From: ARS1285 sp039796495
GTDB taxonomy: Archaea; Nanobdellota; Nanobdellia; Pacearchaeales; GW2011-AR1
Assembly (NCBI GenBank): GCA_039796495.1
Contig: JBDKJQ010000059.1
Span: 1-11,595, forward strand
Reading direction: 5' to 3'
DNA: 11,595 nucleotides
The notes under the pieces are model-generated. The model worked only from the letters and a program-made list of their open reading frames with translations. It had not been told where the DNA came from and did no database searches. Below, piece after piece: positions 6,474 through 11,595 of this stretch. Position numbers and translations under genes: made by a program. The stretch's first letter is position 1. Every line of letters starts with the position of its first letter.

Positions 6474-6965
6474 ATGGTGAAGAAAAACATTTCTCGAAGT
6501 AAGCGTTCTTTGAATACATTAAATGTTATTTTGTTTATCCTTTCGATATTAGCAATCGTGTGGATTTTCAGTTATCCTTCTTATCGAAGCGATTCTTTGT
6601 TGAAAGGGGAATTGGGGACGCTGGGTCCGAATGAGGTCAACCCGAACAGTAAAGTGATAGAATGTAAGACAGACGCGGATTGTCCATACAATCAACATTG
6701 TAAAACCTTTGTTGGAGGATTTGGAATATGTGTTGATTGTATCTCGGAGGATCATTGCACTGATGCATCGAGACCAATTTGTGATCAAAACAAGTGCGTT
6801 GAATGTTTTATTGATACCGATTGTTATCCTGCTGCACCCCGGTGTAAGAATGGCTGGTGTGAAGTCTGTATTAATGATAACGATTGTAATAATCCGCAAT
6901 TTCCGTTTTGTAAAGTGGGGAGTAACGGTCAGAACAATTGTTTTGGAAATGAAGAATTAGTCTGA
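6474..6965 (+). CDS. Membrane-anchored surface protein with four cysteine-rich repeats
   Basis: A 163-residue protein: basic N-terminus (MVKKNISRSKR), one hydrophobic span at about 15-34, a short linker, then four repeats that are probably outside the cell. Sixteen cysteines follow the rule C-x5-C-x(5-7)-C-x(4-9)-C, with repeats joined by exactly two residues (C64-C86, C89-C108, C111-C129, C132-C156). Each first loop carries an acidic residue two before the second cysteine and ends D/H-C (KTDADC, ISEDHC, FIDTDC, INDNDC). The pattern resembles small disulfide-bonded modules of the Dickkopf N-terminal or EB type; eight disulfides are expected, possibly with acidic side chains binding a cation. 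Function is unknown; adhesion or host contact is a guess. An ATG at 6414 would add 20 residues, but the TATA box position favours 6474. The gene converges on nac with 18 bases between stops. Confidence 0.85.
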   Translation: MVKKNISRSKRSLNTLNVILFILSILAIVWIFSYPSYRSDSLLKGELGTLGPNEVNPNSKVIECKTDADCPYNQHCKTFVGGFGICVDCISEDHCTDASRPICDQNKCVECFIDTDCYPAAPRCKNGWCEVCINDNDCNNPQFPFCKVGSNGQNNCFGNEELV

Positions 6966-6983
6966 GATAACTTTAAGTCTCTC

Positions 6984-7313
6984 TTAGCTCAACTGCAATA
7001 GTGCCTCAGTCAGGTCACCGCTCGCAGCTTCTAAAGCTGCACGTGCTTCATTTTCTGAGCAACCGGTTTTTTCCATGATTGTTTTGATATCTTCCTCAGA
7101 ACTATCTCCGGCAGCATCTTCCTCTCGAACATCCCCCGAAATTTGAAAATTTTCCTGTCCCTGCATTTTGATTTTCACAACAGAAGGATTTTCAATGATA
7201 ATATTTTTACCTTCAGTTTCAATAATAACGCGTCGAGCATCTATTTCCTGCTGTGCAATGCCCATCTGTTTCATCATTGCCTGCATTTTTTTGGGGTCAA
7301 GTCCACCGAACAT
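6984..7313 (-). CDS. nac: Nascent polypeptide-associated complex protein (archaeal NAC, alpha-type)
   Basis: Archaeal NAC binds the ribosome near the exit tunnel and contacts emerging chains, usually as a homodimer. This 109-residue protein has the expected layout: an N-terminal GGLDPKKMQAMMKQMGI helix motif typical of the family, the NAC beta-barrel domain at about 22-62 (VIIETEGKNIIIENPSVVKI), an acidic linker (62-74), and a C-terminal UBA three-helix domain at about 72-109 with the TGCSENEARAALEAASGDLT signature. Length is normal. It lies 48 bases downstream of the Sec61-beta gene on the same strand, which fits a shared role in protein targeting and export, although nac has its own TATA box 19-30 bases upstream of the start. 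Identity is secure. Confidence 0.96.
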   Translation of the reverse strand: MFGGLDPKKMQAMMKQMGIAQQEIDARRVIIETEGKNIIIENPSVVKIKMQGQENFQISGDVREEDAAGDSSEEDIKTIMEKTGCSENEARAALEAASGDLTEALLQLS

Positions 7314-7331
7314 AGTTCTAAGAATAACAAA

Positions 7332-7343
7332 GATTATTTAAAG
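7332..7343 (-). promoter_or_regulatory. TATA box of nac
   Basis: CTTTAAATAATC on the minus strand lies 19-30 bases before the ATG at 7313, so nac can be made from a leaderless mRNA independent of the upstream Sec61-beta gene. Confidence 0.58.
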
Positions 7344-7361
7344 ATTTGCGAAAAGAAAGAA

Positions 7362-7529
7362 TCACACCGTAAGCGGCCAGAACATTTTTAACGCAGTTAC
7401 AAAAAGGACAATGGCAATAACAAATACAACAACAAATTCAGGGCTTATCTTAAATGCGCTTTCATATTCCTCATTATATCGCATCAATCCGCCATACATT
7501 CCAGGCATGCTTACGCCTTCTTGTACCAT
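7362..7529 (-). CDS. secG: Preprotein translocase Sec61-beta/SecG subunit
   Basis: The smallest subunit of the archaeal SecYEG/Sec61 channel, a tail-anchored single-span protein beside SecY. The gene encodes only 55 residues plus a TGA stop and is easily missed. Residues 8-25 (MPGMYGGLMRYNEEYESA) match the conserved archaeal P-x-x-x-x-G-L-(M/V)-R-(Y/F) plus acidic motif. K27-I-S-P-E matches the conserved (K/I)-(I/L)-(S/T)-P-E just before the membrane, and a single hydrophobic span follows at about 32-48. An AGGAG Shine-Dalgarno (SD) site (minus strand, 7539-7543) lies nine bases before the ATG at 7529. It is one of few genes here with an SD site, so a short leader is likely. A later ATG (residue 8) is possible. 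The neighbour nac acts on the same nascent chains. Confidence 0.93.
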   Translation of the reverse strand: MVQEGVSMPGMYGGLMRYNEEYESAFKISPEFVVVFVIAIVLFVTALKMFWPLTV

Positions 7530-7538
7530 TTTAGTATA

Positions 7539-7543
7539 CTCCT
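7539..7543 (-). promoter_or_regulatory. Shine-Dalgarno site of Sec61-beta
   Basis: AGGAG on the minus strand, nine bases from the ATG at 7529, supports that start and a leadered transcript, unlike most genes in this window. Confidence 0.6.
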
Positions 7544-7560
7544 GTTAAAAATGACAGATT

Positions 7561-7579
7561 CAAAAATCGAATATTTTTG
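7561..7579. repeat. Perfect 7-base inverted repeat upstream of Sec61-beta
   Basis: CAAAAAT, a five-base spacer (CGAAT), then ATTTTTG. It lies 32-50 bases upstream of the Sec61-beta start and overlaps the AT-rich stretch where its TATA box should be. It could be a regulator site, but such AT-rich repeats also arise by chance. Confidence 0.4.
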
Positions 7580-7664
7580 TTAGGTGTCATGATTTTCATA
7601 GCAAAAAGGTGTTTTTAAAGTTTTGTGATGTTCAAAAACCGTACACCGGTAATGTTTACAAAGA

Positions 7665-7675
7665 TTTAAAATATA
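7665..7675 (+). promoter_or_regulatory. TATA box of valS
   Basis: TTTAAAATATA lies 19-29 bases before the ATG at 7694, fitting a leaderless mRNA. The 7530-7693 gap otherwise holds the Sec61-beta leader and a 7-base inverted repeat. I see no T-box or other RNA switch. Confidence 0.58.
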
Positions 7676-7693
7676 TTTCTGCGTGCTTACCAC

Positions 7694-10051
7694 ATGAGCC
7701 AGTATGATCCGAAAGAAATTGAGCCAAAGATTTTAAAGTTTTGGGCACAGGAAAAAATTTTCAAATTTGATGAAAAAAGAGGAAATATTTTTTCAATTGA
7801 CACACCCCCGCCGACTGTTTCAGGAAAAATGCACATTGGACATGCGTTCTCCTATGCGCAACAGGATTTTATCGCACGATTTCAACGAATGAAGAGCAAC
7901 ATATTTTACCCGTTTGGAACCGACGACAATGGCCTACCCACAGAGCGATTGATCGAAAAATTAAAAAACGTAAAAAGCAAAGCGATTTCTCGCGCAGAGT
8001 TTATACAATTATGTTTAACAACTCTTAAAGAAATAACCCCTGATTTTATCCAAGACTGGAAAAATATTGGCATCTCATGCGATTACGATCTTTCCTACTC
8101 AACGATTGATGATGCCGCTAGAAAAATTTCACAGCAATCATTTATTGAGCTCTATAAAAAAAAGATAGTCTACAAGAAAAAATTTCCAGCCATTTGGTGC
8201 CCGGAGTGTCAGACTGCCATCGCGCAGGCAGAACTGGAAGACAAGGAAAAAGAAACACAATTTGTATACGTAAATGCAGAAGGAGAAAACGGACAAAAAG
8301 TAACCTACGCAACAACACGCCCCGAGTTGCTTCATGCATGTGTATGCATCAGCGTTCATCCTGATGATGCAAGATATAAAAAACTCATAGGAAAAAAAGC
8401 AAAGATTCCGCTCAGCAATGTATGGGTTCCTATCATTGCCGACCCGTTTGCTAAAATGGAGGTGGGAACCGGCGCAGTATACTGGTGCCCTTATGGAGAT
8501 AAGAACGACGTTGCGTTTTTAGAGCGGCACCAAGAGTTTAAGCCAACCATTGTCCTTACCCGAGACGGAAGATTAAATGAAAAAACAGGCGTCTATCAGG
8601 GATTAAAGATAAAAGAAGCACGGAAAAAAATCATTGAAGATTTACAAGCGCAAAAAGCCATTGAAAAAATCGAAACAATCAGGCATACGACTAATGTCCA
8701 TGATAAATGCGGAACAGAGATTGAATTCATTCCAACAGAGCAATGGTTCATCAGAGTTCTCGACAAAAAAAATGATCTTATAAAAGCAGGGAAGAAAATT
8801 GATTGGTATCCACAACACATGTTCAAGCGGTATGAGAATTGGATTAATGGACTTGAATGGGACTGGATTATTTCACGAGAAAGGCATTTTGGTATCCCGA
8901 TTCCAGTGTGGCATTGTGAAGGATGCAACCAAACAATTCTCGCTGATGAAAAGGAACTACCCGTCGATCCGTTGCAAACGCAGAAGAAATGTCCAACCTG
9001 TAAAAAAACAGCAACAGGTGAACACAAAGTTCTCGACACATGGGCAACATCTTCATTGACACCACAGATTGCAAATTCCCTTCTCAAAAATAAGATCAAA
9101 CTGCCGTTCTCACTACGACCACAAGCCCACGATATCATAAGAACCTGGGCATTTTACACGATTGTCCGTTCACTCTATCAAAAAAATAAAATTCCATGGG
9201 ATACTATTATGATTTCAGGATTTGTCACTCTCGGTGGAGAAAAGATGTCCAAAAGCAAAGGAAACGTTATCGCTCCTCAAACAGTGATGGAACAATATGG
9301 TGCAGATGCACTCAGGTTCTGGGCAGCAGGTTCAAAATTAGGAGAAGACTTAGACTATCAGGAAAAAGATTTGATAACCGGAAAAAAATTATTAAACAAA
9401 TTATGGAATGCAACAAGTTTTGTGTTCATGAATCTTCAGGATTATAATTTCAAAAAGCCAAAGAAACTAGAAAAAATCGATGAACTTTTCCTTATCAAAG
9501 TGCATCAGCTCATAAAAGAAGCCACAGAAAACTTTGAGAAATATGAATATTCCAAAGTAAAGCAGGATGTAGAAAAATTTTTCTGGAACATGCTGTGCGA
9601 CAATTATCTGGAGATAATCAAAAAAAGAATATACAATGAGAAAGGCGGCAAAAAACAGTCAGCGCAATATGTGCTCTACACTTCGCTTCGTGCAATACTG
9701 CAATTATTTGCTCCTTTTATCCCGTTTGTCACCGAGCATATCTACCAGGAATTTTTCAGAAAGGAAGAGAAAGAAAAGAGCATTCATCTGACTCGCTGGC
9801 CTTCCGGTGACAAAAAGATACTAAAAACAAAAACAAATGAGCTGGATTTGTTGCTCGATATACTCACAAAAATACGGCAGGAAAAATCAATCGCTCAAAA
9901 ACCAATGAACGCAGAAATCAATCTGCAGCTTCCAAAAAAAGAGATACAAACGATGCAACAAGTAATTGACGATCTGAGAAATGTTGCGAATATCAAAGAA
10001 ATCACAGAAGGAAAAGAACTAAAAGTGGAATTCGTCAACAGCATAATTTAA
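7694..10051 (+). CDS. valS: Valyl-tRNA synthetase (class Ia)
   Basis: Charges tRNA-Val with valine in the cytoplasm and hydrolyses mischarged Thr-tRNA-Val. In the 785-residue product the class I signatures are HIGH at 47-50 (after the PPPTVSGKM strand) and KMSKS at 517-521. The CP1 editing domain spans about 190-345, with TTRPELLHACVCISVHPDD (207-225) and GTGAVYWCPYGDKNDV (258-273). Zinc-binding candidates are CPEC (169-172) and a CEGC...CPTC pair (408-436). The anticodon-binding helical domain covers about 590-730. The choice of ValRS over IleRS or LeuRS rests on the PPP-x-V-S-G-x-x-H-I-G-H form and the D-D-N-G-L-P-T-E segment. The protein is shorter than typical archaeal ValRS (about 860-900 by memory) and ends soon after the anticodon domain without an evident long C-terminal coiled-coil. 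The next gene's promoter overlaps its stop codon. Confidence 0.97.
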   Translation: MSQYDPKEIEPKILKFWAQEKIFKFDEKRGNIFSIDTPPPTVSGKMHIGHAFSYAQQDFIARFQRMKSNIFYPFGTDDNGLPTERLIEKLKNVKSKAISRAEFIQLCLTTLKEITPDFIQDWKNIGISCDYDLSYSTIDDAARKISQQSFIELYKKKIVYKKKFPAIWCPECQTAIAQAELEDKEKETQFVYVNAEGENGQKVTYATTRPELLHACVCISVHPDDARYKKLIGKKAKIPLSNVWVPIIADPFAKMEVGTGAVYWCPYGDKNDVAFLERHQEFKPTIVLTRDGRLNEKTGVYQGLKIKEARKKIIEDLQAQKAIEKIETIRHTTNVHDKCGTEIEFIPTEQWFIRVLDKKNDLIKAGKKIDWYPQHMFKRYENWINGLEWDWIISRERHFGIPIPVWHCEGCNQTILADEKELPVDPLQTQKKCPTCKKTATGEHKVLDTWATSSLTPQIANSLLKNKIKLPFSLRPQAHDIIRTWAFYTIVRSLYQKNKIPWDTIMISGFVTLGGEKMSKSKGNVIAPQTVMEQYGADALRFWAAGSKLGEDLDYQEKDLITGKKLLNKLWNATSFVFMNLQDYNFKKPKKLEKIDELFLIKVHQLIKEATENFEKYEYSKVKQDVEKFFWNMLCDNYLEIIKKRIYNEKGGKKQSAQYVLYTSLRAILQLFAPFIPFVTEHIYQEFFRKEEKEKSIHLTRWPSGDKKILKTKTNELDLLLDILTKIRQEKSIAQKPMNAEINLQLPKKEIQTMQQVIDDLRNVANIKEITEGKELKVEFVNSII

Positions 10052-10054
10052 AAA
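10045..10054 (+). promoter_or_regulatory. TATA box of the secreted protein gene, overlapping the valS stop
   Basis: AATTTAAAAA spans the valS TAA (10049-10051). Transcription would be expected about 25 bases on, at about 10073-10077, leaving a leader of about 40 bases that begins with a hairpin. Confidence 0.5.
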
Positions 10055-10074
10055 CAGCTGCTTCTTATAGGAAA

Positions 10075-10090
10075 GGTATCGAAAGATACT
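10075..10090 (+). promoter_or_regulatory. Predicted 5'-terminal RNA hairpin with GAAA tetraloop
   Basis: GTATC-GAAA-GATAC forms a perfect 5-bp stem, extended to six pairs by G10075-U10090, capped by a stable GNRA loop. By its distance from the TATA box it should lie at or within a few bases of the mRNA 5' end, just upstream of a strong Shine-Dalgarno (SD) site. It may protect the mRNA or tune translation. Confidence 0.5.
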
Positions 10091-10101
10091 CATAACAAAT
10101 G

Positions 10102-10109
10102 AAAGGAGG
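10102..10109 (+). promoter_or_regulatory. Strong Shine-Dalgarno site of the secreted protein gene
   Basis: AAAGGAGG lies five bases before the ATG at 10115, a near-ideal match to the 16S rRNA tail. It decides the start and suggests high translation. Confidence 0.7.
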
Positions 10110-10114
10110 ATGAA

Positions 10115-10753
10115 ATGAAAAAGATATTAGCATATATGTGTATGCTCATGGTTTTCTTGGCAGTTGTGCATGTTGTCTACGCTCAGGAAGAAGTTGCGTT
10201 TGATGAACTTGGTGAGGAAACGCTTGTCAATGAAGAATCAGTTGGAACGCTTTCTGAAGAGATTACAGACGATACTGGCGCCACTGCAAGTTCACTGAGT
10301 GTGACGAGCGGACATGGCTGGGCAATCAGTTCTGACAATAAAGGCGCACTTGCGAGAATACTTATTGTTGAGAAATCTGACAAGGCTAAAGGAACAATCA
10401 AAGTCGGAAAACTGCCGGCACATAGAATTGTGCTCACCTCTGAAACAGCTACGAGCATGAATTTTGATGTATACGGAAAAGACAAGGAAACGGTTGGAAC
10501 ATTGGCTCTTACAACAAGTACAACAGCAGGAGACCTCACAGTCTGGACTGGGACGTTGACTGTCGATTCAGCAACACATACGATGAGCCTTGCAACCATG
10601 AAACGGGAAAATGTCAAGGAACCATCAATGAATGATCGAAAGCCGAAACGGGCAATGCCAGCTGAAAATGCCGGTGGACGAGCTGAGGGAACGCCTGGAC
10701 AAAAGACCGGGTTCTTGGCGCGACTTCGTGCATTTTTTGGAGGAAATAAATAA
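10115..10753 (+). CDS. Secreted protein of unknown function with basic C-terminal tail
   Basis: A 212-residue protein that I do not recognise. A signal peptide covers residues 1-23 (MKKILAYM, hydrophobic core, VYA before QEEVA). Residues 24-57 are acidic. Residues about 60-162 are rich in Thr/Ser/Val with alternating hydrophobic positions (RILIVEK, GTIKVGK, RIVLTSE, GTLALTT, LTVWTGTLTV), which suggests a beta-sandwich domain. Residues 163-198 are basic, Pro/Gly-rich and probably disordered. The end, GFLARLRAFFGGNK, could form a short amphipathic helix that touches the membrane or cell wall. No cysteine occurs in the mature part and there is no C-terminal membrane anchor. The strong Shine-Dalgarno (SD) site and leader hairpin suggest abundant synthesis. 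The gene is followed by a long T-rich terminator. A surface-layer or envelope role is only a guess. Confidence 0.87.
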   Translation: MKKILAYMCMLMVFLAVVHVVYAQEEVAFDELGEETLVNEESVGTLSEEITDDTGATASSLSVTSGHGWAISSDNKGALARILIVEKSDKAKGTIKVGKLPAHRIVLTSETATSMNFDVYGKDKETVGTLALTTSTTAGDLTVWTGTLTVDSATHTMSLATMKRENVKEPSMNDRKPKRAMPAENAGGRAEGTPGQKTGFLARLRAFFGGNK

Positions 10754-10785
10754 TTTTATTTTTTTTATTTACTATTTTATTTTTA
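10754..10785 (+). terminator. T-rich terminator after the secreted protein gene
   Basis: Immediately after the stop codon come T-runs of four, eight, four and five separated by single or few other bases. This is a typical archaeal intrinsic terminator without a required hairpin. Confidence 0.6.
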
Positions 10786-10797
10786 GTTCAGACTATC

Positions 10798-10825
10798 AAA
10801 AATTTCTTGTTTATTTGAAATTTTT
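10798..10825. repeat. Perfect 9-base inverted repeat, first of two in tandem
   Basis: AAAAATTTC and its complement GAAATTTTT flank a ten-base spacer. It lies three bases from a second, larger palindrome, between the secreted protein gene and the promoter of the zinc-ribbon gene. Confidence 0.55.
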
Positions 10826-10828
10826 GGG

Positions 10829-10850
10829 GCAGAAAAAAGCTTTTTTCTGC
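10829..10850. repeat. Perfect 22-base palindrome upstream of the zinc-ribbon promoter
   Basis: Each half is GCAGAAAAAAG followed by its exact complement with no spacer. It ends nine bases before the TATA box at 10860, next to the expected BRE. It is a candidate operator for a dimeric regulator, or an RNA stem if read through from upstream. No T-run follows it, so a bacterial-type terminator is less likely. Confidence 0.6.
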
Positions 10851-10859
10851 ATCAAAAAG

Positions 10860-10868
10860 TATTTAAAG
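10860..10868 (+). promoter_or_regulatory. TATA box of the zinc-ribbon gene
   Basis: TATTTAAAG, 84-92 bases before the ATG at 10952. Transcription should start near 10886-10892, which gives a leader of about 60 bases, unusual in this window. Confidence 0.5.
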
Positions 10869-10905
10869 CGGATTTTACAGATTATTTCAGAACTATTGCC
10901 TTGGT

Positions 10906-10950
10906 AGGAAGTTTTTCCGATAGGGTATAGGAAGCACACAACGGAGGAAG
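10906..10950 (+). promoter_or_regulatory. Leader with three AGGAAG copies, the last within the Shine-Dalgarno region
   Basis: AGGAAG occurs at 10906, 10929 and 10945; the third is part of CGGAGGAAG, whose GGAGG serves as the Shine-Dalgarno (SD) site six bases or less from the ATG at 10952. The first copy sits in a 4-bp GGAA/TTCC stem (10907-10918). The extra copies could act as ribosome stand-by or regulator sites; this is inference. Confidence 0.4.
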
Positions 10951-10951
10951 C

Positions 10952-11143
10952 ATGGGAAGATTTGATCAAGGCGGAAGAGGCGGCGGCAGAAGCGGCGGCG
11001 GTTTTAGAAGAGATTTCGGACCACGAGAAAAGCATAAAGCCACCTGCTCAGATTGCAAGCAAGAATGTGAAGTTCCATTCAAACCAACTGATGGAAGACC
11101 AGTCTATTGCAATGATTGTTTTAAGAATCATAGAAAATTCTAA
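10952..11143 (+). CDS. Small RGG-tailed zinc-ribbon protein (CxxC-x17-CxxC)
   Basis: A 63-residue protein with two parts. Residues 1-22 are Gly/Arg-rich with RGG-like units (GGRGGGRSGGGFRR), a type of tail that binds RNA. Residues 32-57 form a zinc-binding unit CSDC...CNDC with exactly 17 residues between the cysteine pairs, plus an extra Cys in KQECEVPF, and the conserved E-V-P-F-x-P-x-x-x-R-P-V-Y-C-x-x-C-F core. This is the CxxC-x17-CxxC domain found in small proteins of uncultivated bacteria and archaea; its function is not established. It probably binds RNA or ribosomes, by inference from the RGG tail. A strong GGAGG Shine-Dalgarno (SD) site, a roughly 60-base leader and upstream inverted repeats suggest regulated, possibly stress-responsive expression. 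A T-rich terminator follows. Confidence 0.9.
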   Translation: MGRFDQGGRGGGRSGGGFRRDFGPREKHKATCSDCKQECEVPFKPTDGRPVYCNDCFKNHRKF

Positions 11144-11163
11144 ATAACAACTCACAACATTAG

Positions 11164-11200
11164 TTTTTATTTTTTTGTTTATGTAAAATTTATTTTTATT
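11164..11200 (+). terminator. T-rich terminator after the zinc-ribbon gene
   Basis: Runs of five and seven T (11164-11176) and further T-rich sequence start about 20 bases past the stop codon, as is usual for archaeal transcript ends. Confidence 0.5.
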
Positions 11201-11202
11201 TC

Positions 11203-11209
11203 TTTAAAG
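11203..11209 (+). promoter_or_regulatory. Possible TATA box of the last, partial gene
   Basis: TTTAAAG at 11203-11209 would give a leader of about 15 bases before the ATG at 11246. A second candidate, TTTAAAAG at 11228-11235, is too near that ATG for a leaderless start. The true promoter is uncertain. Confidence 0.35.
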
Positions 11210-11245
11210 TAGTGACACGTAGTAAGGTTTAAAAGTGAAGATTTT

Positions 11246-11595
11246 ATGAAACAGGAAGAAAAATTATCCGCATTGAAAGAATTATTACTGAGAAGTCCAC
11301 GGATGAGTTATGATGAGGCATTAAGAAGCATCGGACCTGAGAATCTTCCTACACTGTATGATTTATCAAGTATGAGAAAGCTTATTTGTGATAGTGAGGG
11401 AATAAAACAATTTCAGGAGGATATTAAAATAAAAGATAGAGGTCTGAATCCGCAGAAAATAGAAAATGTGACTGTTGGAAGTCATCTTGCAAATCCTGAT
11501 CATCGCTATATATGGACTGGGGAATATATTGGATTTGCTCCGCAAGATCATCCAGCTCGTGGAGAAATTATTTTATCAAAAATAGAAGGTATGGA
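11246..11595 (+). CDS. Unrecognised protein, N-terminal part only (cut by window end)
   Basis: The frame stays open for 116 codons from an ATG at 11246 to the end of the window. I do not recognise the product. The first half is helical and charged, with two helix-rich units (about 1-16 and 20-30: SYDEALRSIG) and a further stretch LYDLSSMRKLICDSEGIKQF; it could be a winged-helix or other small DNA-binding fold, but no motif decides this. From about residue 68 it becomes mixed, with an aromatic-rich HRYIWTGEYIGFAPQDHP segment that looks like part of a beta-rich or enzymatic domain. There is no signal peptide or membrane span. Codon and base use resemble the neighbours. The start is not firmly fixed because the promoter is ambiguous; ATG codons at residues 20 and 43 are alternatives. 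Confidence 0.7.
   Translation, partial: MKQEEKLSALKELLLRSPRMSYDEALRSIGPENLPTLYDLSSMRKLICDSEGIKQFQEDIKIKDRGLNPQKIENVTVGSHLANPDHRYIWTGEYIGFAPQDHPARGEIILSKIEGM

Noticed and set aside
6549..6899. 116-codon minus-strand frame opposite the cysteine-rich repeats
   Set aside because: The regular cysteine spacing proves the plus-strand frame is the coding one; the antisense frame follows from repeated codons.
7638..7650. ACCG-TACAC-CGGT hairpin upstream of valS
   Set aside because: Only a 4-bp stem, and upstream of the predicted leaderless start, so it is probably not transcribed; likely chance.
8596..9138. Long open frame (180 codons) on the minus strand inside valS
   Set aside because: It lies wholly within a strongly supported ValRS gene, has no promoter or SD site, and its Cys/Ser-rich translation looks like antisense of coding sequence.
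10183..10617. 144-codon minus-strand frame opposite the secreted protein gene
   Set aside because: It is antisense to a gene with a signal peptide, strong SD site and terminator; its Ser/Val-rich product mirrors the Thr/Ser-rich sense strand.
10829..10850. Bacterial-type hairpin terminator
   Set aside because: The palindrome is not followed by a T-run, while the upstream gene already has long T-tracts at 10754-10785.
1..11595. tRNA genes, CRISPR arrays, insertion sequences, replication origin
   Set aside because: I looked through all gaps and saw no cloverleaf-sized sequence, spaced direct repeats, transposase frames or clustered origin-type repeats.

Overview
The window reads as a piece of a small, AT-rich archaeal genome, most likely a DPANN-type lineage (Woesearchaeota/Pacearchaeota-like; the lineage is inferred from protein style, not proven). 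The evidence for Archaea is a FEN1 flap endonuclease, an archaeal NAC homologue with a C-terminal UBA domain, a 55-residue Sec61-beta/SecG and a compact valyl-tRNA synthetase. In addition, TTTATAAA or TTTAAA boxes sit about 20-30 bases upstream of most start codons, which is the signature of leaderless archaeal transcripts. There is no sign of bacterial -10/-35 promoters, mobile elements, CRISPR or RNA genes. Genes are tightly packed; no gap exceeds 300 bases, and the largest (10754-10951 and 7530-7693) hold promoters, inverted repeats and T-tracts.

Region 1 (1-4376) is the least ordinary. Two genes point left: a partial membrane protein at 1-387 and a single-membrane-span protein at 448-1662. 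Three point right from a shared divergent promoter region: an SPFH/stomatin-like protein without its own membrane hairpin (1762-2745), then two signal-peptide-bearing polytopic membrane proteins (2796-3578, 3609-4376). The membrane proteins at 1-387, 2796-3578 and 3609-4376 appear to be distant paralogues with the same topology. I infer a membrane complex in which the SPFH protein is recruited by these partners. Its function is unknown, and it is the best candidate here for an undescribed system.

Region 2 (4377-6376) is leftward: FEN1, whose stop codon directly abuts the stop of the preceding rightward gene, and two uncharacterised helical proteins, each with its own TATA box. Region 3 (6474-7529) holds a membrane-anchored surface protein with four cysteine-rich repeats, then leftward NAC and Sec61-beta, both of which act on nascent chains during translation or export. 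The Sec61-beta gene is very short and easily missed.

Region 4 (7694-11595) is rightward: ValRS, a secreted protein with a strong Shine-Dalgarno (SD) site and a likely 5'-terminal RNA hairpin, a small RGG/zinc-ribbon protein (CxxC-x17-CxxC) behind two tandem inverted repeats and a roughly 60-base leader, and an unrecognised gene cut by the window end. Most genes look leaderless; only Sec61-beta, the secreted protein and the zinc-ribbon protein have clear SD sites, so this small genome mixes two modes of translation initiation.
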